A stretch of DNA of 64,000 bases from Eopsaltria australis (taxonomy: Eukaryota > Chordata > Aves > Passeriformes > Petroicidae). The DNA lies in contig JAVTVJ010000023.1 of the NCBI GenBank assembly GCA_034509425.1, positions 806,001 to 870,000 on the forward strand, in the 5' to 3' direction. The translations under genes were made by a program, and so were the position numbers. The notes below the pieces were generated by a model. It saw nothing but the letters and a program-made list of their open reading frames with translations. It had not been told where the DNA came from and did not search any database. This document shows, piece by piece, positions 1 through 13,591 of the stretch (position 1 is the stretch's first letter; every line of letters starts with the position of its first letter).

Positions 1-66
1 TGTGGACATTTCATGCATTACAAGCAGCACCAACCACTTCACTGCCTGCTTGGCCTGCAGGGAAAG

Positions 67-170
67 GTAGGCTGGGTCTTTGAGGCAAGGTACACGTCCC
101 TGCTCATTGCAAGAGGTTGCATTAGATGACCTTTAAAGGTCCCTTCCAACCCAAACCATTTTATGATTAT
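67..170 (+). repeat. CR1 LINE 3' fragment
   Basis: The CR1 3' end motif is present (ATGACCTTTAAAGGTCCCTT, then CCAACCCAAACCATT, then a decayed TTATGATTATTTGA octamer tail). It is 5' truncated and diverged. Confidence 0.85.
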
Positions 171-3100
171 TTGAAGAGTCATCTGACCATTTGTCTCACC
201 TCTGTCCTTTCAGTGCTGTGACAGCAGATTTACTGGGTGGTATGAGCTGTGTGAGGCTTGGTGCAAGACCCTGCTGTGCAAAGTGCTTGGAAGAGCCTGG
301 GAAACAAGTGAGAGATCAGAGTTACTGCTCATATGTCCCATTAGATGCCTGAATTTGAATCATGTCCCAGCCATTTCACTCCTTTTATCAGCCTGCTGAA
401 GGGAGACCAGCCTGAAGATGGGTTTTGATTTCCAGCTCTGTGAAACTTGGCTGCAAACTGGTACTTGTGTGCCTCCAGAGCTTGTGTTGCTGTTGGGAAG
501 CTGGGCAGGCAGTTCCTTGCACCAACTCATGTACAAGCACATTTCTTCTCCATCCAGTGTTTGTAATGACTGTGCCTCCTTCACAATGGGCCTCACTTTG
601 AACTCTATTTGTCTTAGACTTTCCATTACCTGGAACATAATTGGAAGTGAATTATTTGCTCGAGGGTGAAAAAAAATAGCTTTGCTGCAAGACTTTTTAA
701 AAAAGTACAGAGTTTTAAGGTAGGTTCTTTATTTTTCACAGAGAAAAGTCTGAAACAGGTCAAAGATGGAAAGCTCAGACTAGACAGAATAGTGATCTAG
801 TTCTCCACTGGAACATTGATTTTAATGGTATGGTAGAGGTCTAAACACGGCAGTGATGTAACAGATTTGTGCAGTGGACTTGCTGAAGTTCTTGCTGAAC
901 TGGGAGAAAGTTAGTAAGGAGGTTTACTTGAGTGTAAATGAGATTAATCTCCTGTCTTATCCCACTGAAACAGACAATGCTTTGATCTTAGTTCAATTAT
1001 TTGTTGTATTCCCCCAGTGCCCAGGAGTTATGGGCATGAATCACAGCCTTCTCCTGCCAAGCTGAGGTCAGTTTTAATACTTTAATATTTGATATATCTC
1101 CTATCAGCAGTCTGCATCTGGCAGTCAACAAGTTAACAACTATTTTTCTCCTCTAGCTGTTATGATCCCATGCAGTTATTAGAGTTAAGGCAATTAAGGT
1201 GGATTACTTCAGATTTTAAGTAACGTGGATGGTTATTGGAATTGCAATTAATAACATCTTGTCACTATAATCCAAGCAAGTTGTGAGGTAGATTTTATCC
1301 TGTGCAGCTGCATTGATAGGGATTAATTTTCCTTTGGCGGCTCCAATTTGTGAGCTGAGCAAATCCTGCAGCATGTGTCTTTACAGAGATGGGCAGTGGC
1401 TCCCTTGGTATGAGGTGGGGTCATCCCAGCATGGGACAGAGGTACTTTGAAGGACTGTCTTTATGAGTTTCTCTTCTCTTTACAGGGTCTCATAAACCAT
1501 CCCTGTCTATTCCCCCATCCAGGAAATTTGTTTGTTAAAGGTTTACTTGTTCAAAAGGTGTTCACAGCCTCTTTGTGCTGGATTAATCCTTTTATCTGAT
1601 GATAAGATATCAGGCTTGGTGGGCTCAAGATATCCAGTGGAAGGAACAAATACTGCAGTACAGAGCATTATATTCCACTTGAAAGAAGTGGCACCTTACA
1701 CTGAGTGCATGCCAGATAAAGGCTCTGCCCTGAGTTCAAGTTGCTAGCAGCAAAGGTATGTGTTAAAGTCTTCATGTTTTTTCTAGGAGTCCCAAAAAGG
1801 AAGCCTAAAAATAGAGGTCCTACTGTATGGAGTTCCTTGGCTGTGAGTTAGCAACCTGCATTTCCTTTGGTATATGTGATAAGAAACACTTTCAAACCCA
1901 TGGCAGGATAAGATGTGTCTCCATTTACACGTTTTAACTGATTGAATTCAGTAATTTTGAAAGGGGAGCAATGCCAGTGGATGGGCCTTGCTACCCAAAC
2001 AGGCAGAAACTGGGCTGTGCTTAGCAAAGGCCACTAGAAGAAAAGCATTGCTGAACTTCCCAGAATGATCTCCTGTGGCTTGACTGGGGTGGCAACCTGG
2101 TGAATCAAGTACTGAGAGTAGTCAGAATCTTCAGAGACCTGCCAGCCTGTTAGAGAGATCTCAAGGGAGCCCCAAGAAGCCCTGGAATAATTCCTGTACT
2201 AATTGGTGGGTAGGATTTGATTCAGGATTGTTTAGCTCTGATAACTTTGGAATAAATGAGAGAAGCTTTTTGCCAGGCTATGTCCTACTCCTGAACGTAT
2301 ATCCACACAATTTGCAAGCTTGCAGCTCAGTCTTGCAAAACTTTACATGCACTAATGCAGGTATTTAACTGAAGGGGTTAAACTGAGGGATTAGTCAGCC
2401 TATCTATATAATTGATGGAGGGACAAATTAACCATCTCCCATGCCAGTAAAGTGCCTTCAATTAGGTGGCTTGAGTCCAGGTACCATTTGAGATATTCAT
2501 ATAAATGAATCTTGATAACATGTGTGGAGAGTGGAAAAGAACAGACTGGTGTGCGTGAAATGTCCCTGCTGAACATTTCATGAAGCCTAATAGAAACAAA
2601 CACTTAGCTTTAAAAAAACCTTGTGTTCTCTTAAAAAAATATCACTGTTAAGTACTGGAAAGCTGCCACAAGAATCCAGCACTGAGTATTCCCACAGTTT
2701 CTTCCCAGTGCTCCCAGACTGTAGCTGCAGGGCAAGTTGCATAAGAGCGTGGGGTAGGTGCTCAGGAACATCCTCACTGGGCTATAACAAAACCCTGGCA
2801 TTGTTTTCCACGGTGTGTATCTGCTTTTATGTGGCGTCAGGAAAGTGACTATAATTTGCTGTTTCACAAAACTGGCAGTTACTCACAGTAGCAATTGTAA
2901 GATTTGGGCTTGCAGTCCTTACTGCTCCCTCGGGGTACGCATGGAAGCAAGATGATGCATGCTACGTGTTTTTCTACCAGAAAAATAAATAAAATAAAAC
3001 ACATAAACCACGCAAAGAACTTTTCACAGTCTTCAAGTCAGATTATTTAAAGCTGATGCTGTGTGTTAGAGAGGCTCTGCCTGTAAATGTACTTCTTTGA

Positions 3101-4852
3101 AAAAACAGGGGAGGCTTAATTCTCTCATAATTAAAAAACATCTATAGGGTTTTTCCTCAAACTTTCCACTGTGCTCAGGAAATCTCAGCCCCAAAGGAGG
3201 ATGTCTCACAGGTTATTACCATGTGAATGGAAGGATTTATATTGAAAACAGTTTTGCCACTTTGTTCACAGATCCTTGGATTTCAAGTTTGTTAGTGTAG
3301 CCTGGCTTCTATAAGCCAAGTGCTGCACCACTGAGGAGCCAGTGATCCCCACACTGAGTTCTGGGTCTCAAACTAAGCTGTGGTTTTGTTCAGTAAATAC
3401 TGATCTGCATTCATCTGTGTATAACTGAAGAGCATTTAGCACTGTAGCTGCCTCACACAGTTTTGTTTACTTCTTCATTCCAATGCAATTAATAACCTTT
3501 CCCTGTGCAGGGTTTCCAGTTTGGGCATCTCATGGGACCCTGGGAATTGCCACACAAAGTCAAACATGTGACCAGAGAAAGTCACTGCCTTTAATGGCAG
3601 AGGTTACCAGCTGCTTTCTGATGACATTCCTCAGCTCCTGCTATCAAGACACTGATATCTGTTTGGGAAAAACTTCTAGCCCCTTGCCTAGTTCTCTGCT
3701 GTTTGATTTCAGAGAGGAAAAGCCGATGAACTGATAAAGAACTAGCACACACTCTTGGATAAGTAGCACTTGGGTAAAAAGAAAATGTTTTTGTACAGAG
3801 CATACTTTTACTGCTGTAATTACAAACACTTTAATTAGGCAAGGAGAGCAGATGGGAAGAATCTCCAAGCTGTGCCTGCCAGCAGACACTGAGACAAAAC
3901 ATGGGGGGAACATCCAGAGATCTGCTGGTTGTGGTTTCTCTTCGAATTAGGTTTTTTTCTGGATTGCTTTTCTGGTGTCTCACAGGTCATCAGTGGTCAG
4001 TGGACTAGAGGGTGAGTGATATTGCTTCAGAGGCAGGCACAGGAAATCCCCCAAATATCTGTATCGGTCAGTGGCCTTGGAGGAGAAATGATATTCCTAA
4101 CTCTTGGAATATAATTATTGGATCATATCAGGCTAGTTGTTGGCTCAGATGCTCAAGCATGAGGCTTCTCACTCTTTATTAAGATACTTGGGCAGTACAA
4201 TATAGCTGTGAATGTTATTTTCCCTGGTACCTTCCTGTTCTGCCTGGGCTTCTGCTTCCCTGCCATTCCTCTCCTGTGCTTGGTGGAGGATGGCACGGCT
4301 TCCCATCAGCTCAAGTGTTTCAGGACCTCTGGTCTTTTACTCCCTCCCTTTCTCCCTACTTTACACTGGATATCCTTGCCCTGGCTCTCATTTAAGTGTC
4401 TCACAGTGATAGACTGCTCACCCAATCACTGCTTTTGGGTACACAATCATGAAGACCTCCAAGGGCCACTTTCCCTGACAGTGTTTTGTACACCTTCCAC
4501 TGAAATATAAGGGAGTGTCTTTTGGCCCAGGCTTTACAGAATTGGTTGCTGTGACTCAGCTGATTGCTGATAACTTGCAGGGCTGGAGCCACTTGGGTAT
4601 GAGCTGGCATCCTGAGCACAGAGACTCTCCCTTGCTGGTGAGCAATTCCTTGCATGAGCAATGCCCTGACTCTGGATCAGCCACACATGAACACACAATA
4701 CTCCCTGCTCTGTCAGAGTCCCCCTGGGAGCCACATATTGTGCCACAGACTTTTCTGAAAAATAGATAAGCTGCACAAAAGAACTTCTGCCAAGCCCTAT
4801 AGCCCAAATGTCAGAACAGTTTCTGTACATAAACTCTGAATTTTAAGAGTAA
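171..4852. other. Non-coding stretch, no gene supported
   Basis: There are only short open frames without splice context or recognisable products. About 1120-1335 is AT-rich with several TAAT/ATTA cores and resembles a conserved non-coding element by composition. Around 2980-3000 there is an A-rich AAATAAAATAAAA run. I see no promoter or CpG island. Confidence 0.5.
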
Positions 4853-4981
4853 TCACAGTACTCTGTGTTGGAAGGGACCCACAAGGATCACCAAGTCCAG
4901 CTCTTCAGTGAATTGCCCATACAGGGATTGAACCCACAACCCTGGCATTTGTAGCACCAGGCTCTGACCAGCTGACCTAAA
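4853..4981 (-). repeat. TguSINE1-like SINE (tRNA-Ile head, CR1 tail)
   Basis: Read on the minus strand, the head (about 4981-4914) matches a tRNA-Ile-like pol III promoter. The A-box region is TAGGTCAGCTGGTCAGAGC (4979-4961) and the B box is GGTTCAATCCC (4934-4924), followed by TGTATGGGC. The remaining 4913-4853 is a CR1-type 3' tail containing GGATCACCAAGTCCAGCTC and TTGGAAGGGACCC in plus orientation. This chimeric layout is that of the passerine TguSINE1 family. The head is diverged and no functional tRNA is expected. Confidence 0.85.
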
Positions 4982-7900
4982 GTCTTGCAGTGTTAAATGC
5001 TTGACTAAAATGAGTGAAGACGATGAGAAGAAATAAGAATTTTGTCAAAGTCCAAAATTTAGTGTAACTCTACTTTAGTCCAAAGTGGAGTGGATATATT
5101 TAAAGCATTGCATAAAATTCCAGTTTGTAATAAGTGTCTCTGAAGAAACCAACAAACAAACAAACAAACAAACAAAAAAAAAAGCCAGGGCTGGTTTGCA
5201 AAGTACCAATGGAAGTATGTGGCAAATGCAGGCCAAACAGGGGGAATAGGGAAGATTGGCAGAATGAGCCTGACTTCCCGGTTAATCTGATTTTTCTGGG
5301 CCTGGTGAAGATGAGATGCAGCCATACTACCAGCAAGGTCCTACAGCTGTGGTGGCAAAGATTCCATGGTGGGATGTAGCTGAGCATGTTGGAGTTTGGA
5401 CAAGAATCAGCTTGAGTCTCATCCTCCTCAAGATGAGTTATCTTGTGAAAATGCAGAACTCTCCTGACTTTGGGAGCAGGCAGAAATTTACCAGATGAAA
5501 GTAACTCTTTGCATCTGCAGGTATCTCTTACAAGACTTTCTTCCTTTTGATCCATTTTTCTTTCCAAATAGAACATGTAGGGAGCAGAGTGGTGCATGCG
5601 ATGCTTTCCCCTGTGCCCTTTGGAGACCAAAAGCCACATCAAGCAGGAGATTTATGAGTAGCTGGCAATAGATGCTTCATATTCTGTTATTACATTTCAG
5701 ATGATGAAAGAAGAACAACTGACTTTCATGGCTATGAAAGCAGTAGGAAAACTGCCTGTGGATAGATCGAGCACATGCATCACTGGATAGAAATTAAGGT
5801 GTTTATAGCTTCAAATTCAGATTTGGAAAGTTCAAGACAGAAGAAAAATATCTGAGTAAAAGATGTGAGGCAGTTCTTAAGATTTCAACTCAGATACACT
5901 CAGGAGAATAAATCCAAAGGTAACATTATGATTCATTAACTATCCCTAATTAGGCTCCTAAATTTAAGTAGACAGAATCTTCCCTGGAGGCTTTCAAAGG
6001 CACCCACCTTTCACTGTTGATATACCGGGAGCTTAGGAACACAGCTTATTTAAGGAGGACTTCTTCCTTAGGTACCTACAGGGCATGCATGGGTTGAGTT
6101 CCCAGATTAGGTGAATTGGATCTTTTAATAAGGTTACTGCATTTCTGGGCAGGCAGAAATCAGAGGAGTCAGGGAAAAGTGTTCTGCTGCCCTGTGCATG
6201 AGGAGGAGAGCCTGGGAAGGGAGGATGCTCCTGTTTGTCTCTTCCCTGTGGAGTCTCAGTTGGAGGTGCAGCATTTCCTAAATCTCCTTCATCTCCCAAA
6301 TCCTCTCACATCACTGGGAATTCTACCTGCAGGAGATTTCACTGGGAGGAACGGTGAGACTGAGCTAATTTGTGTTCCATGGACTTTGTTTTGGGACTGG
6401 AATTGCTTCCCCTTCTGAAATAGCTTCTCTGATTGCAGCTGCAGGAGAAAAGGATAAGCATGTCCTTTTCTGTGGAGGGCAAACAAGAGAAAGGGTTGTC
6501 TGTATTATATTTATATCCTTATTGCACAACATTTCTGTAGTTGGCTGCTGCCAGGAGATACAGTAAAAGGCAAAGCATCTGGGCTGTCTCAGGAGGAGTC
6601 TTGGCAGAGTGATCTGAAAGTTTGTATGGGTTGTGTCAGACATCCCAACTTGTACGGCTTCCCACCACCCCCAAATCACCGGCAGAACAGACACATTCCT
6701 GCTTTGGGCAGGGTCTGGAGGGAGGGCCCTGGCTCAGGCTGTGGGCTCGGGGAGGTGTGGGTGGCTTTGGTTGTGACAGGGTTCTTTTCCCAGACAGTCT
6801 TGCTTGCTTTCTGCATGGAGCTTGGAAGTGGCCTTACTGTAACTGGCATGAGTCACTTCCTTGTTGTTGGTGGTTTGGAACACTGTGCATGGAAAACGCT
6901 CCTGCAGCAGGCTGAGGAACTCCCTCTTGCTCCTGGGCTTTGCATTCAGTTTCAGGATTGCAGCCTGTGTCCATGCTGGGTGAAAAAATGCTTTTTTCAA
7001 AATAACTGCAGGAGATGGAAGATGACATCTGGACCACTTGCATTTGTTAAGTCTCTGATCTGGTGTTTGGGTTTTTTTGTTTTTTTGTTTTTGTGAGAGT
7101 GAAGGTTTTTCACTGGAGTTTGTTGATCAAATCCCAACTTTCAGACTTATGATCTGTTGCAGGAAGTCCTTTCATGTCTCCTGTTGTCTCCTGGGACAAT
7201 TTACACTTCCTGTTTAAATGATATTGTACCTTCACTCTAAGTAAGATAGAGGATGGGATAACATGGATTTGCAGCCAAGGTACAGAGCTGATGTTGAGTG
7301 CACTCAGCCTTTTCCAAAGCTCATGGAGACATTTGAGAGTTGTAGGATCTGATGAGCTCCTATCAGCTGATTATACTCATATCTGACAAAAAATCCTCCC
7401 TGTCAGAATGTCTGGTGGCACGGCAGGCTTTGGATGTCTGACACAACACATGTGATCACGAGAAGAGGCAAAACCTCTTTCCACGCAAGGCTCTGAGCTA
7501 GATGGGGCATGGATAGCTGGAAAAGGTTTCAACTTGTTCTTGGCCATGTCTGAGACCCTTGGGATAAAGCCAAGGGGGTAGGCTGTGCCTCAATTTGCTT
7601 TTGTTAATCAAATTATCATCTTCCACCCCCGTGTTTCCAGCTACACAGTGATGTTACTGTTGTCACCAGGTGCAGAGGCTTCTTTTGTATGGGATTTTTC
7701 CTTCTTGCTCTCTGACTGTACTGTGATATTTTGTGGTCTGGCACAGCCAAAATCCATTATTTTAACAGGTATTGTTGACTGACTGCTTAGTGAATTTAGG
7801 TTTTATAGCAGAGAAACCACTTTTAGTTCTGCAGTTTGAGAGAGCCATATACACGTGTGCTAAAGAATTGCTTGTAACAACATGGAATCATGAATGATCC

Positions 7901-8790
7901 CATTTCAGGCTGAATGCTGTGCATTTTCAAGTCTCAAACAAGAATCCTTCAGAGATGCTACCTCTAAAAACATGCAGTAGTTTATGCTGGGTGTTTACTC
8001 ACAGGAGGATTTTCTTTATTATTATGATTTTAAAAATATGTTGAGCACCAACAGTTCCTGGCCCCAACCTGCCCAGATAAAAGGCTTGGTTGTAATTTTC
8101 CTTGGTGAGGGAGTAATGTTTTTGTTCAAATTGCTCTCTGCTTCAAGCATGCTCAGGAGGGTTTGCTGAAGGTCCTGCAGATCTGCTTTAATCATGAGCT
8201 TTGGGAGCAAACCTTATGGGCTGGAAACACACAAGAGAATATAGAGTAGAGGATGGAGAATGACAACCCCCCTGTCTGTGTGTTTTTAACACTGAGATTT
8301 CATTGATCCCCTCCAAGTGACTGATGTCTACAACCAGTGAAGATGGAGGTCAGGGGATAATTGCTTCCTGGGAGTGGAAGTCTTTAAACATGTTTAGGAC
8401 AGATCAAGCATCAGAAAACACCGAATGATCAAATTAGCAAAGAAAGGGAATGGTTTGAGTGCAAAGCTGAGCTTGTTTCCTTTCTTTGGCACAGATTCCC
8501 TCTGTGAGATTGGACAAATCATTTTGATATTTAAACACTTTCAAAACTCTGTCCCTGAGCCAATTCCCCATCCATAAAATATGGGCGCTATAGCATCAAA
8601 TGTTTTGATTAGAGGAATAATATATGTGCTTAAATTGAAACACTCAGCAACACTGGAAAATAATTACACAGAAAGACCAGTATTCCACTGAAAATAATAT
8701 ATTGTGGCAATTGGTCGAACTCCCAGGACTGGAGTGTTTAAAACTAGATGGATCAACATAGGAAACACAGCAAATTATCTCATTATGGTC
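4982..8790. other. Non-coding stretch, no gene supported
   Basis: It contains an (AAAC)n microsatellite near 5148-5180 and a T-rich run near 7070-7094. The 180-codon minus-strand frame at 5100-5642 passes through the AAAC microsatellite and shows no family resemblance. The 156-codon plus frame at 6626-7096 likewise lacks splice context. I read both as chance. Confidence 0.5.
5148..5182. repeat. (AAAC)n microsatellite with A tail
   Basis: Several AAAC/CAAA units end in a run of A's. Confidence 0.9.
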
Positions 8791-9103
8791 TTTTCATACC
8801 TGAAGGGGGCCTGAGGAGGAACATGGACATGTAATGACAGGCCAAGGAGGAATGGCTTTAAACTAAAAAAGAGCAGGTTTAGATTGAGTATTAGGAAGAA
8901 ATTCTTCCCTGTGAGGGTGATGAGGCCCTGGCACAGGTTGAACAGAGAAGCTGTGGCTGTCCCATCCCTGGAAGCGTCCAAGGTCTGGTTGGACAGGGCT
9001 TGGAGCAGCTTGGTCTGGTGGAAGGTGTCCCTGCTCATGGCAGGGGAGTTGGAACAAGATAGTCTTTCAGCTCCCCTCCAACCCAAACCAGTCTGTGATT
9101 CTC
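8791..9103 (+). repeat. CR1 LINE 3' fragment (about 310 bp)
   Basis: It has the characteristic CR1 order: GGTTTAGATTGAGTATTAGG, AAATTCTTCCCTGTGAGGGT, GAGAAGCTGTGGCTG, CATGGCAGGGGAGTTGGAAC and CCCTCCAACCCAAACCAGT, ending TCTGTGATTCTCTG. It is 5' truncated with an intact but diverged 3' end. Confidence 0.95.
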
Positions 9104-12100
9104 TGCCCTTAATGAACAGAGGCGAGGTATTGACTGGCCTTTTCCATGTCTTAGCACTGCCATTCGGAATGCTGCTGCTTGTAGAAACAGTAACTTTTTA
9201 TTCTCATCAGCCCTGGGTTTTCTGGCCACACAAGAAACTGCTTGTGTGAAAATTCCAGCAGAAAGCATCTCCAGCAAGTACAAATAAGGATACTGTCAGC
9301 AGCACCAGCATGTGCCTTTTCACACTGTCCTGCTGGCTGCTCCTACTGACTCTGATGGATCTGCTCTGCCCATGAGAGCACTCTGGCTTTGATTTTCCTT
9401 CACCCTGTTTCTGCAGGGGGAGGGAGGCTGCCAGGCAGGGAAGGAGAGGTTTTGTTGTGAGATTGGTGCCATTAATTCACTGCAAATGGGTAATGCAGCT
9501 CTTGGGTTGAGAACTGGTATAAATTATTGCTACCATGATGTTGATTCGGACAGATGAGCAGTGGGAGCTGGGATTGCTTTTAAAGCAGTCACAGAGGGAT
9601 TATACAAAGACTTGAAAGCCTGTAATGGCAGAGGAATGAACCTGCTGATCCAAAAGCTCCCTTGCAGATCTATAACCTAGAACAAACTTCTGCAGGTGTC
9701 CTCATGGAGTGTCATAGCAATGGTCACACTTTGTCTCCAGATCAAGTTCTGGCTGACATAGAATCCATGTGGTGATGTTTGAGTTGAACCCCAGGGTGGG
9801 TGGCTGGACAGGGCTTGCCATCTGAAAAGTTACATCTCTGCCTGTACTTCTCAGATGCACAGCCCAAGCTGCTGTAGAGTTGTATCATTTGGGTAAATAT
9901 CCTCATCTCTATTCTGACTGCTACTCCCTGAGGGACTGGGGTCCCTAGAGGTCCCCAGAGCAACTCATCTCCTCTCTTTCAGATGATCCCAGCTCATTTC
10001 TCATGTGCATTTTTAGGTGCAGAGCTCCCAACTTTGAGGTGTGTTAACACTTTGATTGAAGCTGTTTCTTCCATCCATCACTCGTTCTGCTGACTGAGTT
10101 GCTTTTAACTTCTCTGCTTGATTGCATGGAGCAGGACAAGTGCCAACCCTTCCCTGCCAGGATTTCTGTGCTTAATACTGAGATAAGACTAAAATCCTCA
10201 GTACATTTTTTCTGGTGGTTTTAATAATAAATAACTTTCCTTGACACTTTGCTTCAACTCATGCCATGCTTTGTGTCAGATGCACTCCTCTCTGGAGAAT
10301 TTAAGGAGGGCATTTCAAAGGAACCAGATGTTTAATCTTTCTTGTGGAGTTGGCTGCCACACAGGAGCTAACTGGAAATTGTGAGGTATTTTACACTTGA
10401 GAAAAGCTTTCCATTTCACAGTCTTTCTAAATCAAAAGAAAGCTGCTTTTCAGCTGAGCATCATATAAACTAGAAAAACTGCAGACCTGCTGTATGCCAT
10501 CTCTCTGTGTACTCTTTGCAAAGATGGGCCTTTCCTGGCAAAACCTACTCAAGATGTTTATGGAGTCCACAGAGAAAAATGATTCCTTGAAATGGAAAAG
10601 TCCAAGGTTATGTGCTGTAGGCATCCTGTGCTCCACTAGGTTGCTTCCAGGGTTTTAAAGGGATCTAGTTGCTGAAGTGAAGGAAAGCACCTCTTGGGAT
10701 TTTTGAAAGTACCAAAGTGTGTGCTAACCACAGATGTTTAGATGCCTGCTTTTGGGAATCTGTCCTCACAGCCACCGCTGTTTTAAGGCACTGCTTGATA
10801 GTGTTGTTACTTCCTTGGCCATCCCAAAGAGGTAACAGCACAGCCCTACTCCATGAGGTGCTGTGACAATAAATACTCACTATCAACGCTTCTCCTTGAA
10901 TACTTCTCCATCTCTGCTCTTCCTTAGGATGGTGTTGGCCAGATGCTGACTGATTTAGCAATGTTTTGCTTTACCTGACTCCTCCCCTGGTCCTGTAGGT
11001 AGCACTCAAGTGGTGATGGCACAGATGCCAAGAGGGAAATGCCATATCTCAGTTCTCTGGGGGTGCTGGGGAAATGATGGTATTTCTTTCCCCTACTTCA
11101 CTCAAATGTTTAAGTGTCTGATAGCGTCGCTTTTTCTATCAAAGACACAGGTCCACCCAACTTGTCTTGTGCCCTGGAGATGGTCATGAAAGCTGAGAGG
11201 TAAAGGAGGTGTTTATGAAGAAGAATAAATCTGAAACATGAAAGCCTTTAGCTTCATTTTCTTCACTGGATGCCTATTGACAGGTTTCTGGGATGCAGTT
11301 TGGGTGAAAAGTGTATAAAAGAAAATATCTTGTGTCTTTTAAATGCTTATCAGTCTGAGATACAGCCATAGGATTCTTTAGTTTTGAGGGGTGCTGAGCC
11401 CTATGCCCTATGCCTCAAATTAGGCACCCAGAACTGCAGTTCTCCCTGGCTGTGGTTTGCAGGATAATCTCTGTTCTACCCACCTCCTCTCCAGACTTTC
11501 TGATACTTCCCTGGCACAGGTATCCCCCTCATTCCTGTCTGGTTCCCACCAGGGGATGTGTTTTTTTGCTGCCTTCCAACTGTTGCCAACTCAGGTTTCA
11601 CTAGAAACCGCTGTGCCAGCTCTTTGATATTCAGAAGCTGTGGGGTTTTCTGTCTGTTTCCTGACCTAGCATGACTCTACTAATAATGCAAGAACTTCAG
11701 TGCTGGTGTCCTGGCAGACTAATACTGGAGGTCAGTCTGTAAATCTAGTTACAATTTTCTTTGCCTCAGCAAAGACAGCGAGTTGAACATAACGTAAACA
11801 AGGTGGTTGGATCACTTCACCCACCAGTAATGTGGTGGGTGATGCAAGAAAATTTAATGGATGTGATTAAATCTCCTGTTCCAGTCTGGCAGCTGATTAG
11901 CTGCAGGGGGCAGGCAGGAATTTCCTTTCTGATCCAGAGTTGCCCTCTTTCCAAGTCCTCCTTCAAGCTTCTGCCAAGCATCTCAAAGTGCTTTGCATTT
12001 TTAATTGCACTCCTTCACGCCCCTGTGAAGGGTGGAGATGAGAGATAGCACAATCCCAAGTGGAGCCCTAGGGAAACTGAGGCACTGGGAGGTGGCAGCC

Positions 12101-13426
12101 TGCTTGGAATGAGAGAGGAAGGTGCTGTTAGACTTGGAGAAAGGGAAAATGGGCATCCTGGAAATCTTCTTTTGAAGCTCCCATGGATCCACTGAACTTG
12201 TGCCTAGTGCTCAACAGTCTGTGTCTTTAGCACACTGAAGTCTTGGTTGTCTGCTATGAATTAATGTATAGTCACTGACAGGGGAAATAAATCTTTCTCC
12301 TATGGAAGCTTGAATTTATTTTTGTCTTTCAGCACTTGATTCCTCTCCTTTCGGAAGAGAATGACCTGTATATGTGTTTCTTCTCTTTGTATGGAGAAGC
12401 ACTTTGCTCTGAAATAGCCTCAGGTGTTGGCTGTGGCTGAGGCAGAGAACTCCATGGATTACTCCATTCTTTGTCCCTAAGAGGGAAATCCGTGAATTTA
12501 CTGTGTGAATTCACCTTCAGTGGTTGTACACTGAGGTAGCTACACCAGCTTTGATTTCTTTACCTGCTCGTACAGGTGAAGAACTGGCCTTGTAACATCA
12601 AGGAGAAAACACTCCTGTTATGAGGTCATGCTTTGGTCCAAAGAAGAGACCATAGATGTCCAAAAAATCTGCCACGTATTAAGCCATCATTTCACCTGCA
12701 TATTGCTCATGTTGTGGCTGACAAAACACAGAGAGCAGTAGGGATTAGCTGAGTCTTCATGTTCCTCAGGAATGGAATGGGGAGAATGGGCCTTTCCCAT
12801 CTTGCTTACAGCCTAAAACCCAATGGGAAATTTTGGATCTCACAGGGGGATGATTTTTGTGGGGGATGATTTAAGCTTTATGATTTCATGTGAACAGCAT
12901 CCTCTAGAGACTGGTTTTTGTGAATCTGGAGTGGACAGAAACTTCTGATGTTCAGGCTTGAGCCAGCTACTTGATGGCTGGAGAGAGGCAGGATTTCAGG
13001 CATAGCTACAGCCCCCATTGCTTGGGGCATACTGTGCAGCCTGCTGTCTTGTTAGGAACAGAGAGCTCTGGCTGGAGTGCTCTGAAGCCTAGAGCTGAGG
13101 CCAAAGCCTGGCTTACTAGGCTCTATTTCAGTTTCAAAGATGAGTGTCTAAATAAAAAGTCTGAATCTCATCCTCAGTCTAGTCTCGAGGCTTAATTGTA
13201 AATAAACAGTATCCTAATCACTTTATAACTTCCAGCATTCTCTCGTTGAATGTCTCTGTGCTGGCATTTGGAGAGCATTCATCATAGTGGAAATGAGTGT
13301 CTGTTTGGGCTGCACGTGGCATAATTCACTACCAGCTGAGCCTGTAGCATGATGTGACAATCCTCATTCTGACCAGCTGAAATGACTCACTCCAACAACT
13401 GTACTCTTCTTGCTCCTCTCTTTCAG
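9104..13426. other. Non-coding stretch upstream of the first recognisable exon
   Basis: No repeat, RNA gene or exon could be supported. If the exon at 13427 belongs to EVA1A, this is intron or upstream sequence. Scattered open frames under 105 codons look random, and there is no CpG island to mark a promoter. Confidence 0.5.
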
Positions 13427-13591
13427 TTCCCAAGAAGCTTCTGCATGAAACTCAGGCAAGACCAAGCGATCACCAAGGATATCAGAAGCCACATTTTCCA
13501 CTGCAGCCCAGAGTGTTTGACCCCAATGTGATAGGGGACGGCGTGTTCCTGTCGGATGTCTCTCCTTCCAACATAGAGAGAGCTCTCCCAG
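13427..13591 (+). CDS. EVA1A: Putative upstream coding exon of an N-terminally extended EVA1A
   Basis: This segment has a good acceptor (TTGCTCCTCTCTTTCAG, ending 13426) and a donor (CTCTCCCAG|GTAGCT, GT at 13592). It is 165 nt, phase 1 at both ends. Two of its three frames hit stops; the only open one begins PKKLLHETQARPSDHQGYQK and ends VSPSNIERALP, and it is the frame that joins the 17280 exon (G|AG gives Glu). No in-frame ATG lies within it, so a start must be in an earlier exon that I could not find. CpG content is higher than in the flanking intron. I do not recognise a domain; as the N-terminal side of the membrane helix it would be luminal or extracellular. The alternative is a non-coding 5' UTR exon that is open by chance. 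Confidence 0.6.

Noticed and set aside
5100..5642. 180-codon minus-strand open frame
   Set aside because: Its C-terminal part is a translated AAAC microsatellite and the rest resembles nothing known.
6332..6356. Acceptor-like and donor-like sites framing a ~21-nt micro-exon
   Set aside because: Splice-like motifs at this spacing are common by chance, and there is no frame link to the EVA1A exons.
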